Shown here: positions 33,491 through 45,929 of the stretch, piece by piece | Layout: each line of letters starts with the position of its first letter | Numbering within the stretch: position 1 is the first letter of the stretch | NCBI RefSeq assembly: GCF_963576675.1 | Contig: NC_088915.1 | Span: 2,919,001-2,983,000, forward strand | Length of the DNA stretch: 64,000 nt | Direction: 5' to 3' | Source: Euphorbia lathyris | Taxonomy: Eukaryota; Streptophyta; Magnoliopsida; Malpighiales; Euphorbiaceae | The notes under the pieces: generated by a model | The model's input: the letters and a program-made list of their open reading frames with translations, nothing else | Database searches by the model: none | Told to the model about the DNA's origin: nothing | Translations under genes and position numbers: made by a program

Positions 33491-34996
33491 TGCAATGTGA
33501 TAATAAATAGTGGGAGCCAAGAGAATATTGTGAGCAGCAGCGCCATTCAGAAATTCGGGTTGTTGGCAGAGGCGCATCTCGACCCCTATAGGGTGGGATG
33601 GATAAAAAACGTGGGTGAACTTAGGGTGACCCAGAGATGCAGGGTACCTATTGTGATTGGTGATTACAGTGATGAAGTCTGTTGTGATGTGGTCGATATG
33701 GATGCCTGCCACCTATTGTTGGGTCGACCATGGCAGTTTGATAACGACGCCATCCACGCAGGAAGAGAGAACACTTACAGATTTGTGAAGAATGGGGTGA
33801 AGTTCGTCCTTACACCAATGATAAGAGAGCCAAAGGCCAACGAGAAATCTGCCTTGGTAGTCTGTCCTACGCACAAATCATTTGTCAGCGAATGTGAAGA
33901 GAGCCAGATGGTGTATGTGGTAATGGTTAAGGCGAATCACGAATCCGCCCAAAGGGACGAAAGGGAGATGCCGACTGAGGTGACCCGCCTACTTGGCGAA
34001 TATGAAGAGCTGTTCCCTGAAGGGCTACCGAGTGGGTTACCACCTTTGAGGGACATCCAACATCATATCGACCTTGTGCCCGGGGCTAGTTTACCAAGCC
34101 TTCCTCATTATCGGATGAGTCCTAAGGAAAATGACATCTTGAGACAGAAAGTGGAAGAGCTCATTGAGATGGGATACGTTAGAGAAAGTATGAGTCCATG
34201 CGCCGTCCCAACCCTACTTACGCCCAAGAAGGATGGATCTTGGCGGATGTGTGTGGACAGCAGAGCTATCAACAAGATCACTATCAAGTATAAGTTCCTT
34301 ATTCCAAGGCTGGATGATATGCCAGACCAGCTTGGCGGATCCCGAGTTTTCTCCAAGATTGACCTCAGGAGCGGTTATCATCAGATACGAATTCGATCTG
34401 GGGATGAGTGGAAAACCGCCTTCAAAACCAGAGATGGATTGTATGAGTGGTTAGTTATGCCATTTGGGATGACTAACGCCCCTAGTACTTTCATGAGGCT
34501 GATGAATCAGGTACTTCGCCCGGTGATTGGAAAATTTGTAGTTGTGTATTTTGATGACATCCTGATTCATATCGAGACCTTGGTGGAGCATGTGGAGCAC
34601 TTACGGATAATGTTTGACCTATTAAGGAAACACCAGTTATACGCCAACACTAAGAAGTGTGACTTCGTCATGGAAAGTCTGGTTTTCCTTGTGTTCGTGG
34701 TTAGTGGCGAGGGGGTCCAAGTTGATGGGGAGAAGGTAAGAGCCATCCAAGAATGGCCTACTCCGAGGAATGTGGGGGATATCAGGATTTTTCATGGGTT
34801 AGCAATGTTTTATCGCCGATTCATCAAGAACTTCAGTTCCATAGTGGCCCCGTTGACGGAATGTTTGAAGAAGGGAAGGGGGTTCGAGTGGGCGGATGCG
34901 CAAGAGAAGAGCTTCGCCCTGATCAAGGAAAAGTTGAGTACAGCGCCCGTGGAGTTGAGTGTAATGCCAGTGGAGTTGGGATTGGTGGAGTCTTGA
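33491..34996 (+). pseudogene. CRM-like protease and reverse transcriptase
   Basis: This is the same frame as the end of gag, after the single TGA. The protease active site reads INSGSQ where the family has DSG: the codon at 33506-33508 is AAT, which removes the catalytic Asp. RT follows with a normal core ([39 protein letters not shown]) and the catalytic [10 protein letters not shown]. The frame is lost near 34,950, where about 30 bp between RT and RNase H are missing (STAPV to VEC). Confidence 0.9.
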
Positions 34997-36768
34997 TGCA
35001 AGAAAAGAGGCCCATTGCATATTTCAGTGAGAAGCTCTGTGAGGCACGACAAAAGTGGGCCACGTATGATCAAGAGTTTTATGCTATAGTGAGGGCATTG
35101 AAAGTGTGGGAACATTACTTGGTGGGGAAAGAATTCATCCTCTACACTGACCACCAAGCTCTCAAGTACCTGGGAAGTCAGAAGCAACTTCGAAGCTCCA
35201 TGCATGCCCGGTGGTCCGCCTTCATAGATAAGTTCCCCTATAAGCTTATCCATAAGGTTGGAAAATAGAACAAGGTGGCGGACGCCTTGAGTCGAAGGGT
35301 GTCACTAATAAAAACAGTCAACCTGGAGACCGATTGTTTTGAACACATCAGAGGAGAATACTTGGCGGATCCTGACTTTGGCAGTATCTGGGAGAAGTGT
35401 CAACACCAGCATGGGGATGGGGCGTATCACCTGATGGATGAGTATCTCATGAGGGGCAACCAACTTTGCTTACCCTGCACTTGCATCCGTGAGAAGGTTA
35501 TTCGTGATCTACATGGCGGATCCCTTGGAGGACATTTTGGGCGAGACAAGACATACGAAGCAGTGAGTTCCCGTTATTTCTGGCCTAAGATGAGGAGAGA
35601 TGTTTCCTACTTAGTAGAACGATGCTACATTTGCCAGACCGCCAAGGGACACACTACAAATACCGGATTGCAGTTACCTTTGCCTGTACCAGAGACCATA
35701 TGGGAGGATCTGTCCATGGACTTCGTCCTAGGGTTACCCAGGACTCAGAGAGGCATGGATTCCATCTTTGTCGTGGTTGATCGGTTTTCGAAGATGGCCC
35801 ACTTCATACCATGTCGCAAGACTAATGATGCCTCAGCGACTGCTAAGCTATTCTTCAAAGAGATTGTTAGGCTACATGGCGTACCTAAGAGCATTGTTTC
35901 GGATCGTGATACGAAGTTCCTCAGTCACTTCTGGCGGACGTTGTGGGCTCTGTTTGATACGTCTCTGAAGTTTAGTACCACCGCCCACCCTCAAACAGAC
36001 GGACAGACTGAGGTGGTCAATAGAACTTTGGGAAACCTACTGCGCAGCAAATGTAAGGATAAACCCAGAATGTGGGATGTGGTTTTAGCCCAAGCTGAGT
36101 TCGCCTACAACGGCTCTGTACATTCGGGAACCGGGAGATCCCCATTTAAGATGGTATATACAAAGACCCCGAATCACGTCCTTGATATAGCCCATCTTCC
36201 TAAAGGAAACGTGACTGCCAACCAGCTGGCCAAGGATTATGTACAGATGCACCAAGAGGTGAGAGAGACTCTTGAGGAGAGAAATCAGAAATTAAAGGCT
36301 AAGGCGGATGAGCACCGCCGGGACCTACAGTTTGAAGTTGGGGATGAGGTTATGGTATATTTGGGCAGAGAGAGACTCGCAAATGCCCCAAGTCGCAAGC
36401 TCCGGCCTAGGAAATACGGGCCATATAAGATCACCAAGAAGGTAAATGCCAATGCCTATCATATAGCCTTGTCGAATTGGCTTGGTAAAATCTCACCAGC
36501 ATTCAACATCCGTGACCTTAGCCCATGGAAGCTGGATGGTCCTTTGGAGTTCAACCAGGGCGAATCAGTGCCGAGATCTTTTAAAGAAGGAGAGAATGAT
36601 GCGGACATCCTAACTGGGATCACTGATCAGACGCGCCCTGGCGGATCCTCAAACATCAGGCCCACGGAGGTTGTACCTAGGGGGGGCGGATCCCCAGGAC
36701 ATACAAGCGGGGCGGATCTAGGAGTACGCCAGCAGGCGTATCAACATCTACCCTGGGCGGATCTCTAG
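34950..36768 (+). pseudogene. CRM-like RNase H and integrase, running into the 3' LTR
   Basis: After the deletion the RNase H begins [14 protein letters not shown]; the codon at 34963-34965 is AAT where an Asp (ECDAS) is catalytic. TAG at 35266-35268 (VGK-stop-NKVADALSRR) interrupts, then integrase is open. HHCC: DLHGGSLGGHFG ... CYICQ. DDE: LSMDFVLG, IVSDRDTKF, TDGQTEVVNR. The C-terminus (YGPYKITKKVNANAYHIAL, FNIRDLSPW) is followed by SFKEGENDADI. The frame crosses the purine tract and ends at TAG inside the LTR, 172 bp past its start. Confidence 0.9.
36580..36596 (+). other. CRM-like polypurine tract
   Basis: TTTAAAGAAGGAGAGAA directly abuts the 3' LTR and is itself in the pol reading frame. 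Confidence 0.75.
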
Positions 36769-37106
36769 GTTTACTTCCTCCCGAAGTAATTCACCAACAA
36801 CCCTGACAATTCATACCTGTACCATTGTACTGATTGTCGGGGCGTATCACCCATTTTACCCTTTTATGGATAGCCTTATCGGAACCCTAGTAGGGGTAGT
36901 CCTTGTCTTTTATTATCATTAGTATGAGGTATTTAAACCCTCATTTTGTAAGGATGTAACAACTTTTAATCAATCAAATTCATTCTCTTTGAGAAACTAA
37001 GGTTTATACCTTGTTATTGGGATTCACTCCTTCTAGTTCAGCTAGAGAAGAACCTCTTTGTTGGTTTACGATTAAAACCTTCATTTATCGCTTTCAATCT
37101 ATATCA
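36597..37106 (+). repeat. CRM-like element 3' LTR
   Basis: 510 bp, paired with 31516-32025. Its first 172 bp contain the end of the pol frame. Confidence 0.95.
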
Positions 37107-37111
37107 CAAAC

Positions 37112-38154
37112 ATTTGGTGTTTTTTTTTTCATTAATACGAAAACAATATATTCACTTCATGAAAAAAAAACAATACAACAAACATAGGTAAAAAAAAGGT
37201 GCTATATAACTCTTAACGTGCAATGAAATACAAAAAAAATTTGGATGCAACGTTTTTGTGTTCAATAAAATGGAAGCAGGAACTGGCAGGGATGGAATTT
37301 AATGGTATCATAAATCCTTTTGGTACTTTTGGAGATGTGAGGTACTATTTTAAGCAATTTATGAAGGAGGTTTCTTATAGTGACCTAATGGAGGAAGTGG
37401 TATTTTTAGTAGTATTGTGACACTCAATTTCATTTATGTTTAATAACGAAACACAATGATATAGACCTGATTGGAATGTTTTCTCAGTAACAAATTCTTC
37501 GGCTAAACAGATGCAAGCATGAATAAAACCATCACTGGTACATTTTTGCTAATCCTTATCATTTCCATAATTCTCTCTAAGACTAGAAACAAAGCATTCT
37601 TATTTATGGTGTATATAATATATGATGCATGTATATATTTTATTCCATTAATAGAATATTCAAAATCTTGTATAAATGAATTTCATTCATATTCCATATT
37701 TGTTAAATGAATTTAAGATTATGAATGGTTTTCATAAATTTTATATCCTTTTCCTCAAAAATTAGAAAAGTTTAGGTTTGCTTCATGCTCAGAAGTTTTC
37801 ATTCTCTTCGACCTACCAAGAGAATCCAAAAGGGAGCAAACCAAACTTTTTCATAATATGTGTAAATTCGACCTCCTGCTTTCATTAAACTTATTAGAGG
37901 CTCTTAATCCGTTTTGTAGGTACGAGTTATTTGTTAAGGAGTTTGAGTTCCTAACGCGAGTAGAAGCATACACCTAGGCGGGAATATTTTATTTATTGGT
38001 TTGAAAATATGTGATATGATTTAGCAATAAGTTAAAAGCTTGTTTAAAATTAACCTAAAATATTGAAGAAAAATAAGTTGGAAAAATGTTGAATATAGAA
38101 GACTAATTTAAATAAAACACAATTTAATTTTATTAATATCTGATATAATCATTA
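37112..38154. other. Non-coding AT-rich DNA
   Basis: It contains a poly-T run near 37120-37130 and A runs near 37160-37200. No supported gene. Confidence 0.5.
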
Positions 38155-40240
38155 TTTTTTTGACAACCAAATAGCATATATTAAGAATCAAGAAGAAGCA
38201 TATTACAAATAAAATCAGGGGGTACAGAAAACCACTCACCCCGATGTAAAGGTAAAATACTACTTCTAGCTAACAAATGAGCAACAGAGTTTGCAGAACG
38301 ACAGACAAAACGAATAGAGCAATTAAAAGACTCGTTCAAAGAAAAATGACAATCATTGGCTAAGGCGTTAAAAGGAGATGAAACCTGTAACGGGCGGGCC
38401 ATAGACTGTACCACGATCAAAGAATCTGATTCAATGATTATATCCTTCCATCCGCGGGCTTTGATCCAACTAAGAGCCTCTCGGACCGATAGCGCTTCAA
38501 TGAACGATGCATCTTGATAATTCTGCAAGGATCCATTTTTAGCCGCAACAAAACGGCCCAACTCATCCCGAACAATACACCCAAACCCAGCCACATTCTT
38601 GTCTGCAAATAACGCACCATCCACATTCAATTTTAGGAATCCAATTGGAGGACGCTGCCACACCTTCAGGCTTGGCACAGCTGGACTACCAGAAGAAGAA
38701 ACCGACGCCTGCGCTTTCTTCCAGGCCTATAGGAATGAAACAGCCGAATGGAACAAGATCGAAGCTTGTGAATCCTTCCGATTCCACACAATGTCATTTC
38801 TATAACCCCAAATAATCCACCATAAGACCGCTACAAGCTCAACAAGCTCCATCGGTTTAGAGAAGATCCACCCCCAATAATCAAAAATGTTTTGAAATTG
38901 GGTTCCCACATCCCCAATAGGCGAAATAGTCCAAATAGCTCGAGCCATAGTACATCTGAGAAAAATGTGATACGAATCTTCCACCGCCCCATGACAGAGC
39001 TCACATAAATCTGAGATAGGAACCCCTCGGGCTTTCAGCGCGACTTTAGAAGGGAAATAGTTAGCAAGAACCCGCCAAAGGAGGTTCTTAACTTTAGGGG
39101 GCACTTTAAGATTCCAAAGTTTATTCCATAGAGGAGAATCAATGAACCAATTTGTTCCAAATCCAGACATAAGCTTTCTGTACCCACTTTTAACTGTATA
39201 GTTGCCCCGACGGTCATTCCTCCAATACCACACATCTTGATCAACCCGATCAGATAAGGGGATACAGAGAATAAGATCTGCATCTCGAGGAGCAAAAATG
39301 CCCGAAACTAACCCAACATCCCAAGATCGCTGACCCTCCTCCATTAGATCAGCAGCCACTTCCACCCCTACCCCATCCAATTTTTCACTTACAATATATG
39401 GAAAATGATCGTCAGGGAGCCACGGGTCATCCCAAATCCGGACCTCCCCACCCGCCCCTACAAATTTTCGAATACCCGACTTTAACAATTCTTGAGCGCC
39501 CATAATACTGCGCCAAATGAAGCTAGGCCCATCAGATAAAGATGCATCAAGAAAAGAACAATTCGGATAATAAAGAGCCTTAAAAACTCGAGCCACAAGA
39601 GACTCAGGATTTGAGCTAAGCCGCCAACCTTGCTTGGCCAATAAAGCTAAGTTGAAATTATGCAATTTTCTGAAACCCATTCCACCAGCTTTTTTAGGAC
39701 AACACAGCTTATCCCACGCTTTCCAATGTAAGCTACCTTTACCCGAAACATCTGATCCCCACCAAAAAGAATTCATCAACTTCTCAAGATCATCACATAT
39801 ATTCATAGGAAAGAGGAAAAGACTCATAGCATAAGAAGGAAGCGCCTGCACTACTGATTTAATCATAATCTCCTTTCCAGCTCTTGACAGAAATCTGGCC
39901 TTCCAGCTCTTCAGTCTAGCCCGCACCATGTCCTCAACAAAGCCAAAAACCTGTGCCTTATTCCTTCCCACCACCGAAGGTAGACCCAGGTACCTATCCG
40001 GGAGGGCTACAACGGAAACCCCCAAAATATTACTAGTTTCAGCACACCCACCATCTGGGCAGTTTCGACTAAAAGATATAGAGGATTTTGATAAATTTAT
40101 TTTCTGACCAGAAGCACACTCATAATCATTTAGAGCTTGTTTAATTGCAAAAGCTTCTGATCGATTGGCTCCGAAGAAGAAGTAACTATCGTCAGCGAAG
40201 AATAGATGAGAGATTGCTGGCGCTTGATTCGCAACAACAC
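38155..40240 (-). mobile_element. L1-type LINE, 5'-truncated
   Basis: The 3' end lies at 38155, where a short poly-A appears as seven T on the plus strand. The 5' end breaks off near 40240, inside reverse transcriptase. It keeps the last part of RT, the zf-RVT region and an RNase H, the typical ORF2 end of plant L1 elements. 5' truncation is usual for target-primed reverse transcription. No TSD could be recognised. Confidence 0.88.
38181..40236 (-). pseudogene. LINE ORF2 C-terminal part (RT end, zf-RVT, RNase H)
   Basis: One minus-strand frame has a single TAG at 38727-38729. It begins within RT at the catalytic motif HLFFADDSYFFF (codons at about 40185-40207). It continues through RT thumb sequence (PDRYLGLPSVVGRNKAQVFG, WWGSDVSGKGSLHWKAWDKL) and zf-RVT (SPLWNKLWNLKVPPKVKNLL, CELCHGAVEDSYHIFLRC). 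It ends with an RNase H of RVT_3 type (KLNVDGALFADKNVAGFGCI, IEALSVREAL, IIESDSLIVV). The absence of the endonuclease and most of RT makes it inactive. Confidence 0.9.
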
Positions 40241-40243
40241 AAC

Positions 40244-40285
40244 CTCACCTTTATTATTTGCAGACTCACCTTTATTATTTGCAGA
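40244..40285. repeat. 21-bp perfect tandem duplication at the LINE 5' junction
   Basis: CTCACCTTTATTATTTGCAGA occurs twice in direct succession (40244-40264, 40265-40285), exactly where recognisable LINE sequence stops. Confidence 0.9.
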
Positions 40286-40489
40286 CTCTTCAGTCATTTT
40301 ATGTGTTTATTAATTTTTGCTTGGTTCATCCATAAAATACAATAACCTATTTATACTAATCTTTATTGATTTTGAACCATAAATTAAGTAGATGAATCAA
40401 CATAAAATAAACTAGACAAACACAAATTTTGGAAAATTCTCGATATTAAAAAGGCCTTCAAATTTCTGGTTCTTTTTACGTAGGTGCAT

Positions 40490-40700
40490 CAACCTTATTT
40501 GATCTCTCAATCATAGGTAACAAGTTGCTTGCTGATGTCTTGAATTTTTGTACAGCCAAGTCTTTTAGTAAATACGTCAGCAACTTGATCCTCAGTCTTC
40601 ACGTATTGCATCTAATATCTTCACTTGTTTTGTTCTCGCTTGGAACATTGGATTCTCAATCAAGTATATGTTGATTGATTATCACAATATAATTGTACCG
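40490..40700 (-). pseudogene. Decayed Copia RNase H end
   Basis: Minus-strand fragments in shifted frames resemble the end of Copia RNase H: an NQST-like motif near 40660 and a TEDQVADVFTK-like stretch near 40580, followed by KDLAVQKF. It is too broken for a full reading. Confidence 0.55.
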
Positions 40701-40719
40701 AGTAATATGAAAAATGGGA

Positions 40720-41408
40720 CTCTTAATTAACTTTGTATTGATTATAATCAGCTTTAAATAAGCTATAAGAGATATAGAGGTTACAACAAACTATTTGTAA
40801 TTCAGATGACTAAATCAAAACTTATCTTAACTAAATGAGTAATTATAATATTAATCTTATCACTCCCCCTTAAATTAACTGTGGTGTAACTGTTATTTTT
40901 TTGGGCAACTGCTGAAATGGCTTGGTCAAGATGTATGCAACTCGATCAAGTGTTGATATATAGCAAACACGAATTTCCCTACAAGCTACTTTGTCCCGTA
41001 TAAAAGTGAAAATCAATCTCTAAGTGTTTAGAGAGATAATGGAAGATGGGATTTGCAGCGAGATTAATGGTCCCTCGATTGTCACACCATAACACAAGAA
41101 GTTTTGTCAAACTGAACCCAATTTTATGCACTAACATTTTTAACCATAAGACTTTAGAGGCAAAACATGCGAGTTCTTGATATTCAGCCTCAGCTGAGGT
41201 CCGTGAAACTGTATATTGTTTGCGGGAATGCCAAGAGACCAAGTTCGGTCCAACGAAAACAACAAACCCCGATGTCGATTTTCGATCATCAAGGTATCCA
41301 CCCTAATCACCATCAGTAAAACCAACAGCATCATGCATTTTTCATTTTCAAAGCTGAATACCATGCAAGGGTGTTGAATTAAGATAGTGGAGGATGCGTT
41401 TTCTCGGA
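40720..41408 (-). pseudogene. Decayed Copia RNase H fragment, second family
   Basis: The minus frame reads RKRILHYLNSTPLHGIQL, DAVGFTDGD-stop-GGYLDDRKS, TSGFVVFVGPNLVSWHSRKQ, TSAEAEYQELACFASKVLWL and LWCDNRGTINLAANPIFHYL. These are the connection and RNase H of a Copia element with the usual Asp, Glu and Asp sites present. It stops at 40979 and shifted frames follow towards 40890. Its family differs from the adjacent 40490 fragment. Confidence 0.75.
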
Positions 41409-42852
41409 GGTGGGCCTAGCGTGGCTCCGAACAGGATCAATGGCCGAAACCAAAAATCATTTCTCTCAATCTTATAGCTTAAAGTTAACTACATTTCACT
41501 TTGAGCCTACATCACTTTTCAGGCTCAATTCGGAGGTCAAATGAATAAGTTATGACCATTTGAAGTTTTTGGAACTAAAGCTTCATCCGGTCTTAGAGTC
41601 ATATCTTTTAATGGAATTAATTTTAGCCTTGGACCTTTGGATATGAAATGTCTGTAGTTTCGAGACGAATCAAACGGTATGATCGGCTACTTGTGGGGAC
41701 GTACAGCAGTTTTTCTGTAAAACTATTGTAAACTACCCATTTGAGCCCCAATAACCACCCATTAAGTGAAAAAACGAATGACAAAGGGAAAGAGGGAGAT
41801 AAGAATAAAGAGGTTGGTTGTAGGAAGAAAATAGAAATTTATAGATACATAGAAGTTTGAGAAAGAATGGAGAAATAGTAGAGTGAGAAAGCAAGAACGA
41901 ACCTTCTACTTCATCTTCTTCAATTCCAAAGTACCCAAAACACATCCAAATGTATCTGAAACACTTGCAAATCATCGCAAATCATCTTAAAAAATCATTT
42001 AAGATCGGAATTAAAAGTTTGGAGAGATGTTTCTAGAGAGAAATAATTGAAAGTGAGTGAAAGTTAGTGAAAGTGAGTGAAATCCTTGCTTTCTTTCACT
42101 TATTCTTTGAGTAATCACCCAATTAAGATAAATGCAATTAGTTCGGGTCTAATTCCACTAGTTTGGGAGTCTGTTCTAGGGTTTCGGTTGCATTCATGTT
42201 TGTTTGCGTTCATGAGTCTACCTCTATGCAAAACCTAATTATAACACACGTTGGTGTCTGTGCAAATTGTTTTATTTGATTTCCATTTCACTATAGTTGC
42301 TGGTGTCTGAATTGTGAAATTCTATAATTCTAAGAGGATGGCAGATTGGCCACCACCCATAGCCGACAGGCCACTATTGTTATAGAAATCTGTAATTTCT
42401 GTTTGGTTATTAATCTGTAATTTTTAGTAAGTTTGAGGATGTATTTGTAAATTTTGGTAAATTTGTACTTATTTAAGCATAAATATGCGTATAAATGCTC
42501 AAACACGTAAAATGCGATTTGTTATGGGTTAGAGGTATTTGTGGAATAAATATTAAATTTGTTAGACTAGATAGATTTAGTTCACATGTTTAAATGCATG
42601 CTAACGTGATTAGACAATATGATTGGAATGAGTCACAATTAATCAAGTCCGACATCGTAGTTAAATCCGAAAGACGAATCCAAATGTCCCGCAGCTAATG
42701 TTTATCTATCTTGCAGGTTTAATATATTTGATTAGGGCTAGATCGATTGTATAGGGATATTTGGGCTATTTGAAAATGTAATTTATTATTATTTATCGCT
42801 TTTCGTGCGACGAATGGAATTATAAACTCAAAATGAATTAGATTATAATGAT
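41409..42852. other. Non-coding DNA
   Basis: No supported gene. A small purine-rich run with repeated AAGTGAGTGA-type units is at 42045-42085. Confidence 0.5.
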
Positions 42853-42857
42853 ATTCT

Positions 42858-43121
42858 TGTTAGGAATAATTGAAATTACGATAAACGAAAATAAGCAAAC
42901 ACACACGAATTGTTTACCCAGTTCGCCACTCAATATGAATGACTACGTCTGGCGGCACTACCAAGCCAGGATATTTACTATAATGAATAAGATACGGATT
43001 ACAGAAAAAGAGGTTACATTTATACTCCTGAAACCCTAACCGTCTAGGGGCAATTGGATCGCTGCAGTTGGGCCCATCGCTTCAGTTGGGCCTATATCTT
43101 TTAGTCTCCATAAGCCCAACA
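42858..43121 (-). repeat. Copia-3 3' LTR
   Basis: 264 bp, paired with 47106-47369. Confidence 0.94.
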
Positions 43122-43149
43122 ATCTCCCACCTGGAGACTAAATCCGTCA

Positions 43150-44978
43150 TCTGATGGTAGTGCCATGCCTTTAACTTAATTACCAAGGCCAGCTGAAGCC
43201 ATACATAGCTTCAGCTTCTCTAAGGTTACAACCTTAGTCAACATGTCTGCATGATTCTCTGTGCCTGGAATCTTCATCAACTGCAATATCTTCCTGTCCA
43301 AGAGATACCGTATGTAGTGATACTTCAACTCTATGTGCTTTTTTCTTGAGTGAAAGGCGGGATTCTTTGCCTAGTGAATGGCATTATGACTGTCGCTGTA
43401 CAGAACAGGATCCTTATGCTTCTTTCCTAACTCACACAAGAAATTCTGCAACCATACCATCTCCTTACTAGCCTCAGTCACTGCAATATACTCAGCTTCT
43501 GCAGTAGACAAAGCCACCACCTTCTGCAACTTTGAAGCCCAAGAGACAGCAGTACCACCCAATGTGAAGACATATCCGGTTGTACTTCTTCTCTTGTCAA
43601 GGTCACTAGATGCCAAATCTGCATCCACATATCCTATCAACATAACTTTCTTGCCCTCAAAACATAGGGCTTGTTCAGTGGTTCCCTTCAGGTATCTCAA
43701 AATCCACTTTACTGCTTCCCAATGCTTCTTACCAGGGTCTCCCATGAAATGACTAACAACTCCCACAGCATGTGCAATATCCGACCTTGTGCACACCATT
43801 GCATACATCAAGCTGCCAATTGCTGAGGCATACAGAGTTCTCTCCATCTGGACTCGCTCTTCTCTGCTCTTGGGTGAGTCATGTTTAGATAGCTTGAAAT
43901 GGCTACCCAAAGGAACCGTAGCTGGCTTGGCATCTTGCATGCCGAATCTAATCAAGACCTTCTTGATATACTCAGCTTGTGAGAGATACAACTTTCCAGC
44001 CTTCCTATCTCTTTCAATCCTCATGCCCAGAATCTGCTTAGCTTCTTCGAGATCTTTCATAGCAAACCGCTCAGATAACTGCTTCTTCAGTTTTCTCACT
44101 TCTCGAGCACTCGACCCTGCAATCAGCATATCATCAACATATAACAGTAAAAGGATGTAGCCTTCATTCAATTTCCTGAAGTAACAACAATCATCAGCTT
44201 CACTCCTCACGGACTCAATTTCGTGCATGAATCCGTCAAATTTCTTGTACCACTGTCTTGGAGCTTGTTTCAGACCATACAAGCTCTTGTTCAACTTGCA
44301 CACAAGCTCAGCGTTATCAGAATCATAGCCCTGAGGTTGCTTCATATAGATGTCTTCATCTAAGTCCCCATGAAGAAATGCCATTTTTACATCCATTTGC
44401 TGCAGCTCCAAATCTTCTGCAGCTACCATACTCAACACTAAATGAATAGTCGTCAGTTTCACCACTGGAGTAAAAACGTCAGTATAATCTATGTTGTACC
44501 TTTGCTGGAAGCCTTTCACGACCAGCCTTGCCTTGTAGCATTTGCTACCATCAGCCTCTTCTTTGATTCTGAAAATCCACCTGTTTTGTAGAGCCTTCTT
44601 ACCCTTTGGAAGCTCAACAAGTTCCTAGGTTCCATTGGTCATCAAGGAATCCATCTCATCATCTATTGCAAGCCTCCACTTGCTCGCATCCTCTCCACGA
44701 GATGCCTCAAAGTAGCTTTCTGGTTCACCACTATCTGTCAGCAGCATGTAGTTGCTTGTAGGCGTGTATCTGTCAGGTGCTCTACGCTCTCTGGTGGATC
44801 TGCATAGTGTAACCGGTGGAGTTTGGGGTTCTCCTACCTCCTCCACAACTACCTCCTCCACAGCTGCCTCCTCCACAACTACCTCTTTGCTCCTACCAGA
44901 ATTCGTGATGTCGAGGTCCACGACCTCTGGTTCTGAATGAGCAATATCAGATGCTCCCAGACTATCCTTGTACATCAT
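43150..44978 (-). pseudogene. Copia-3 reverse transcriptase and RNase H
   Basis: The minus frame begins after TAG 44979-44981 (FNE-stop-MMYKD). It carries a Glu/Val-rich linker and then RT, interrupted by TAG 44625-44627 (NGT-stop-ELVELPKGKK, Trp in relatives). RT motifs: CYKARLVVKGFQQRY, LQQMDVKMAFLHGDL and catalytic LLYVDDMLIAG. RNase H: LIGYVDADLASSDLDKRRST, STAEAEYIAVTEA, LYSDSHNAIH. TAG at 43371-43373 then cuts the frame, but homologous sequence (AKNPAFHSRKKHIE, ADMLTK) continues to about 43150. Confidence 0.9.
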
Positions 44979-45929
44979 CTACTCATTGAAAACAACATCC
45001 CGACCGTGGATAATCTTCCTGTTCTGACTATCCCAGAACCGATATATCCGAAATCATCATCACCGTATCCAATGAACGTACATTTAACAGACTTTGCATC
45101 TAACTTACTTCTCTCAAGGGGAGAAATATGAACATATGAATCACATCCAAATACTCGCAGAAAGGATAGATTTACCTGTTTGCCACTCCAAGCCTCTTCA
45201 GGAATGCCACTCTCCAAGGGACTCGATGGCCCTCGGTTGATCAAGAATGCTGCAGTGTTAACTGCTTCTGCCCAGAACGTCTTCGGAAGTCCGCACTTCA
45301 ACCTCATGCTCCTAGCACGCTCACACATAGTTCTATTCATTCGTTCTGCAACTCCGTTCTCCTGAGGAGTTCCTTTCCGAGTCTTCTCCATGCGAATTCC
45401 ATTCTCAGCACAAAATTCCTTGAATTCCCTAAGCTCATACTCTCCACCATTGTCAGACCTAAAACACTTTACCTTCAAACCTGTCTCATTCTCAACCAGG
45501 GCCTTCCATTTTCGAAAGGAATCAAAAGCATCACATTTCTTTCTTAGAAAATAGATCCACACTTTCCTAGTGGATTCGTCAATGAGGGTCATGTAATACA
45601 AAGCTCCACCAAGAGATTTCACAGGTGCAGGACCCCATAGATCGCTGTGAACTAGCTCCAACTTCTCTTTCTTCAAAGTTCTACCACCTTTAGAGAAACT
45701 GACCCTTTTCTGCTTCCCAAAGATGCAATCCTCACATAGCCCAAGATCAGCAGATTTCAGACCCGGCAACAGACCCTTTGAATATAACACTTTCATCCCC
45801 TTTTCACTCATGTGACCAAGACGACAGTGCCACAAATCTGCATTGACATTCTCCCTCACGACATCAATGCTATTGAAAACGTTGTCTGTTAAGTACAACA
45901 ATGCAACCACCACGGGCAACCACCATGGC
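44979..45929 (-). pseudogene. Copia-3 integrase
   Basis: HHCC (LWHCRLGHMSEKGM ... CEDC) and core DDE residues (LVHSDLWGPAP, CFRSDNGGEYE, PQENGVAERMNRT) are all present. The N-terminal side is shifted against gag-protease near 45,910. A 1-nt insertion near 45,045 (DDFGYIGSG, where relatives read FGYRFWD) moves the end out of frame, followed by TAG at 44979-44981. Integrase inserts the cDNA into the chromosome; this copy cannot be made as part of one polyprotein. Confidence 0.9.

Larger units (their letters stand above)
31516..37106 (+). mobile_element. CRM-like Ty3/Gypsy chromovirus, full length but defective
   Basis: This 5591-bp element has 510-bp LTRs (TGATGCGG...ATATCA/GTATCA) and TSD CAAAC at 31511-31515 and 37107-37111. 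It has a tRNA-Met PBS and gag-protease-RT-RNase H-integrase order. The pol frame runs through the PPT into the 3' LTR and there is no classical chromodomain. Together with the TGATG LTR start these are traits known from the CRM (centromeric) lineage; that placement is inference. The LTRs differ at about five positions, yet the coding region has at least five disabling lesions. Confidence 0.92.
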
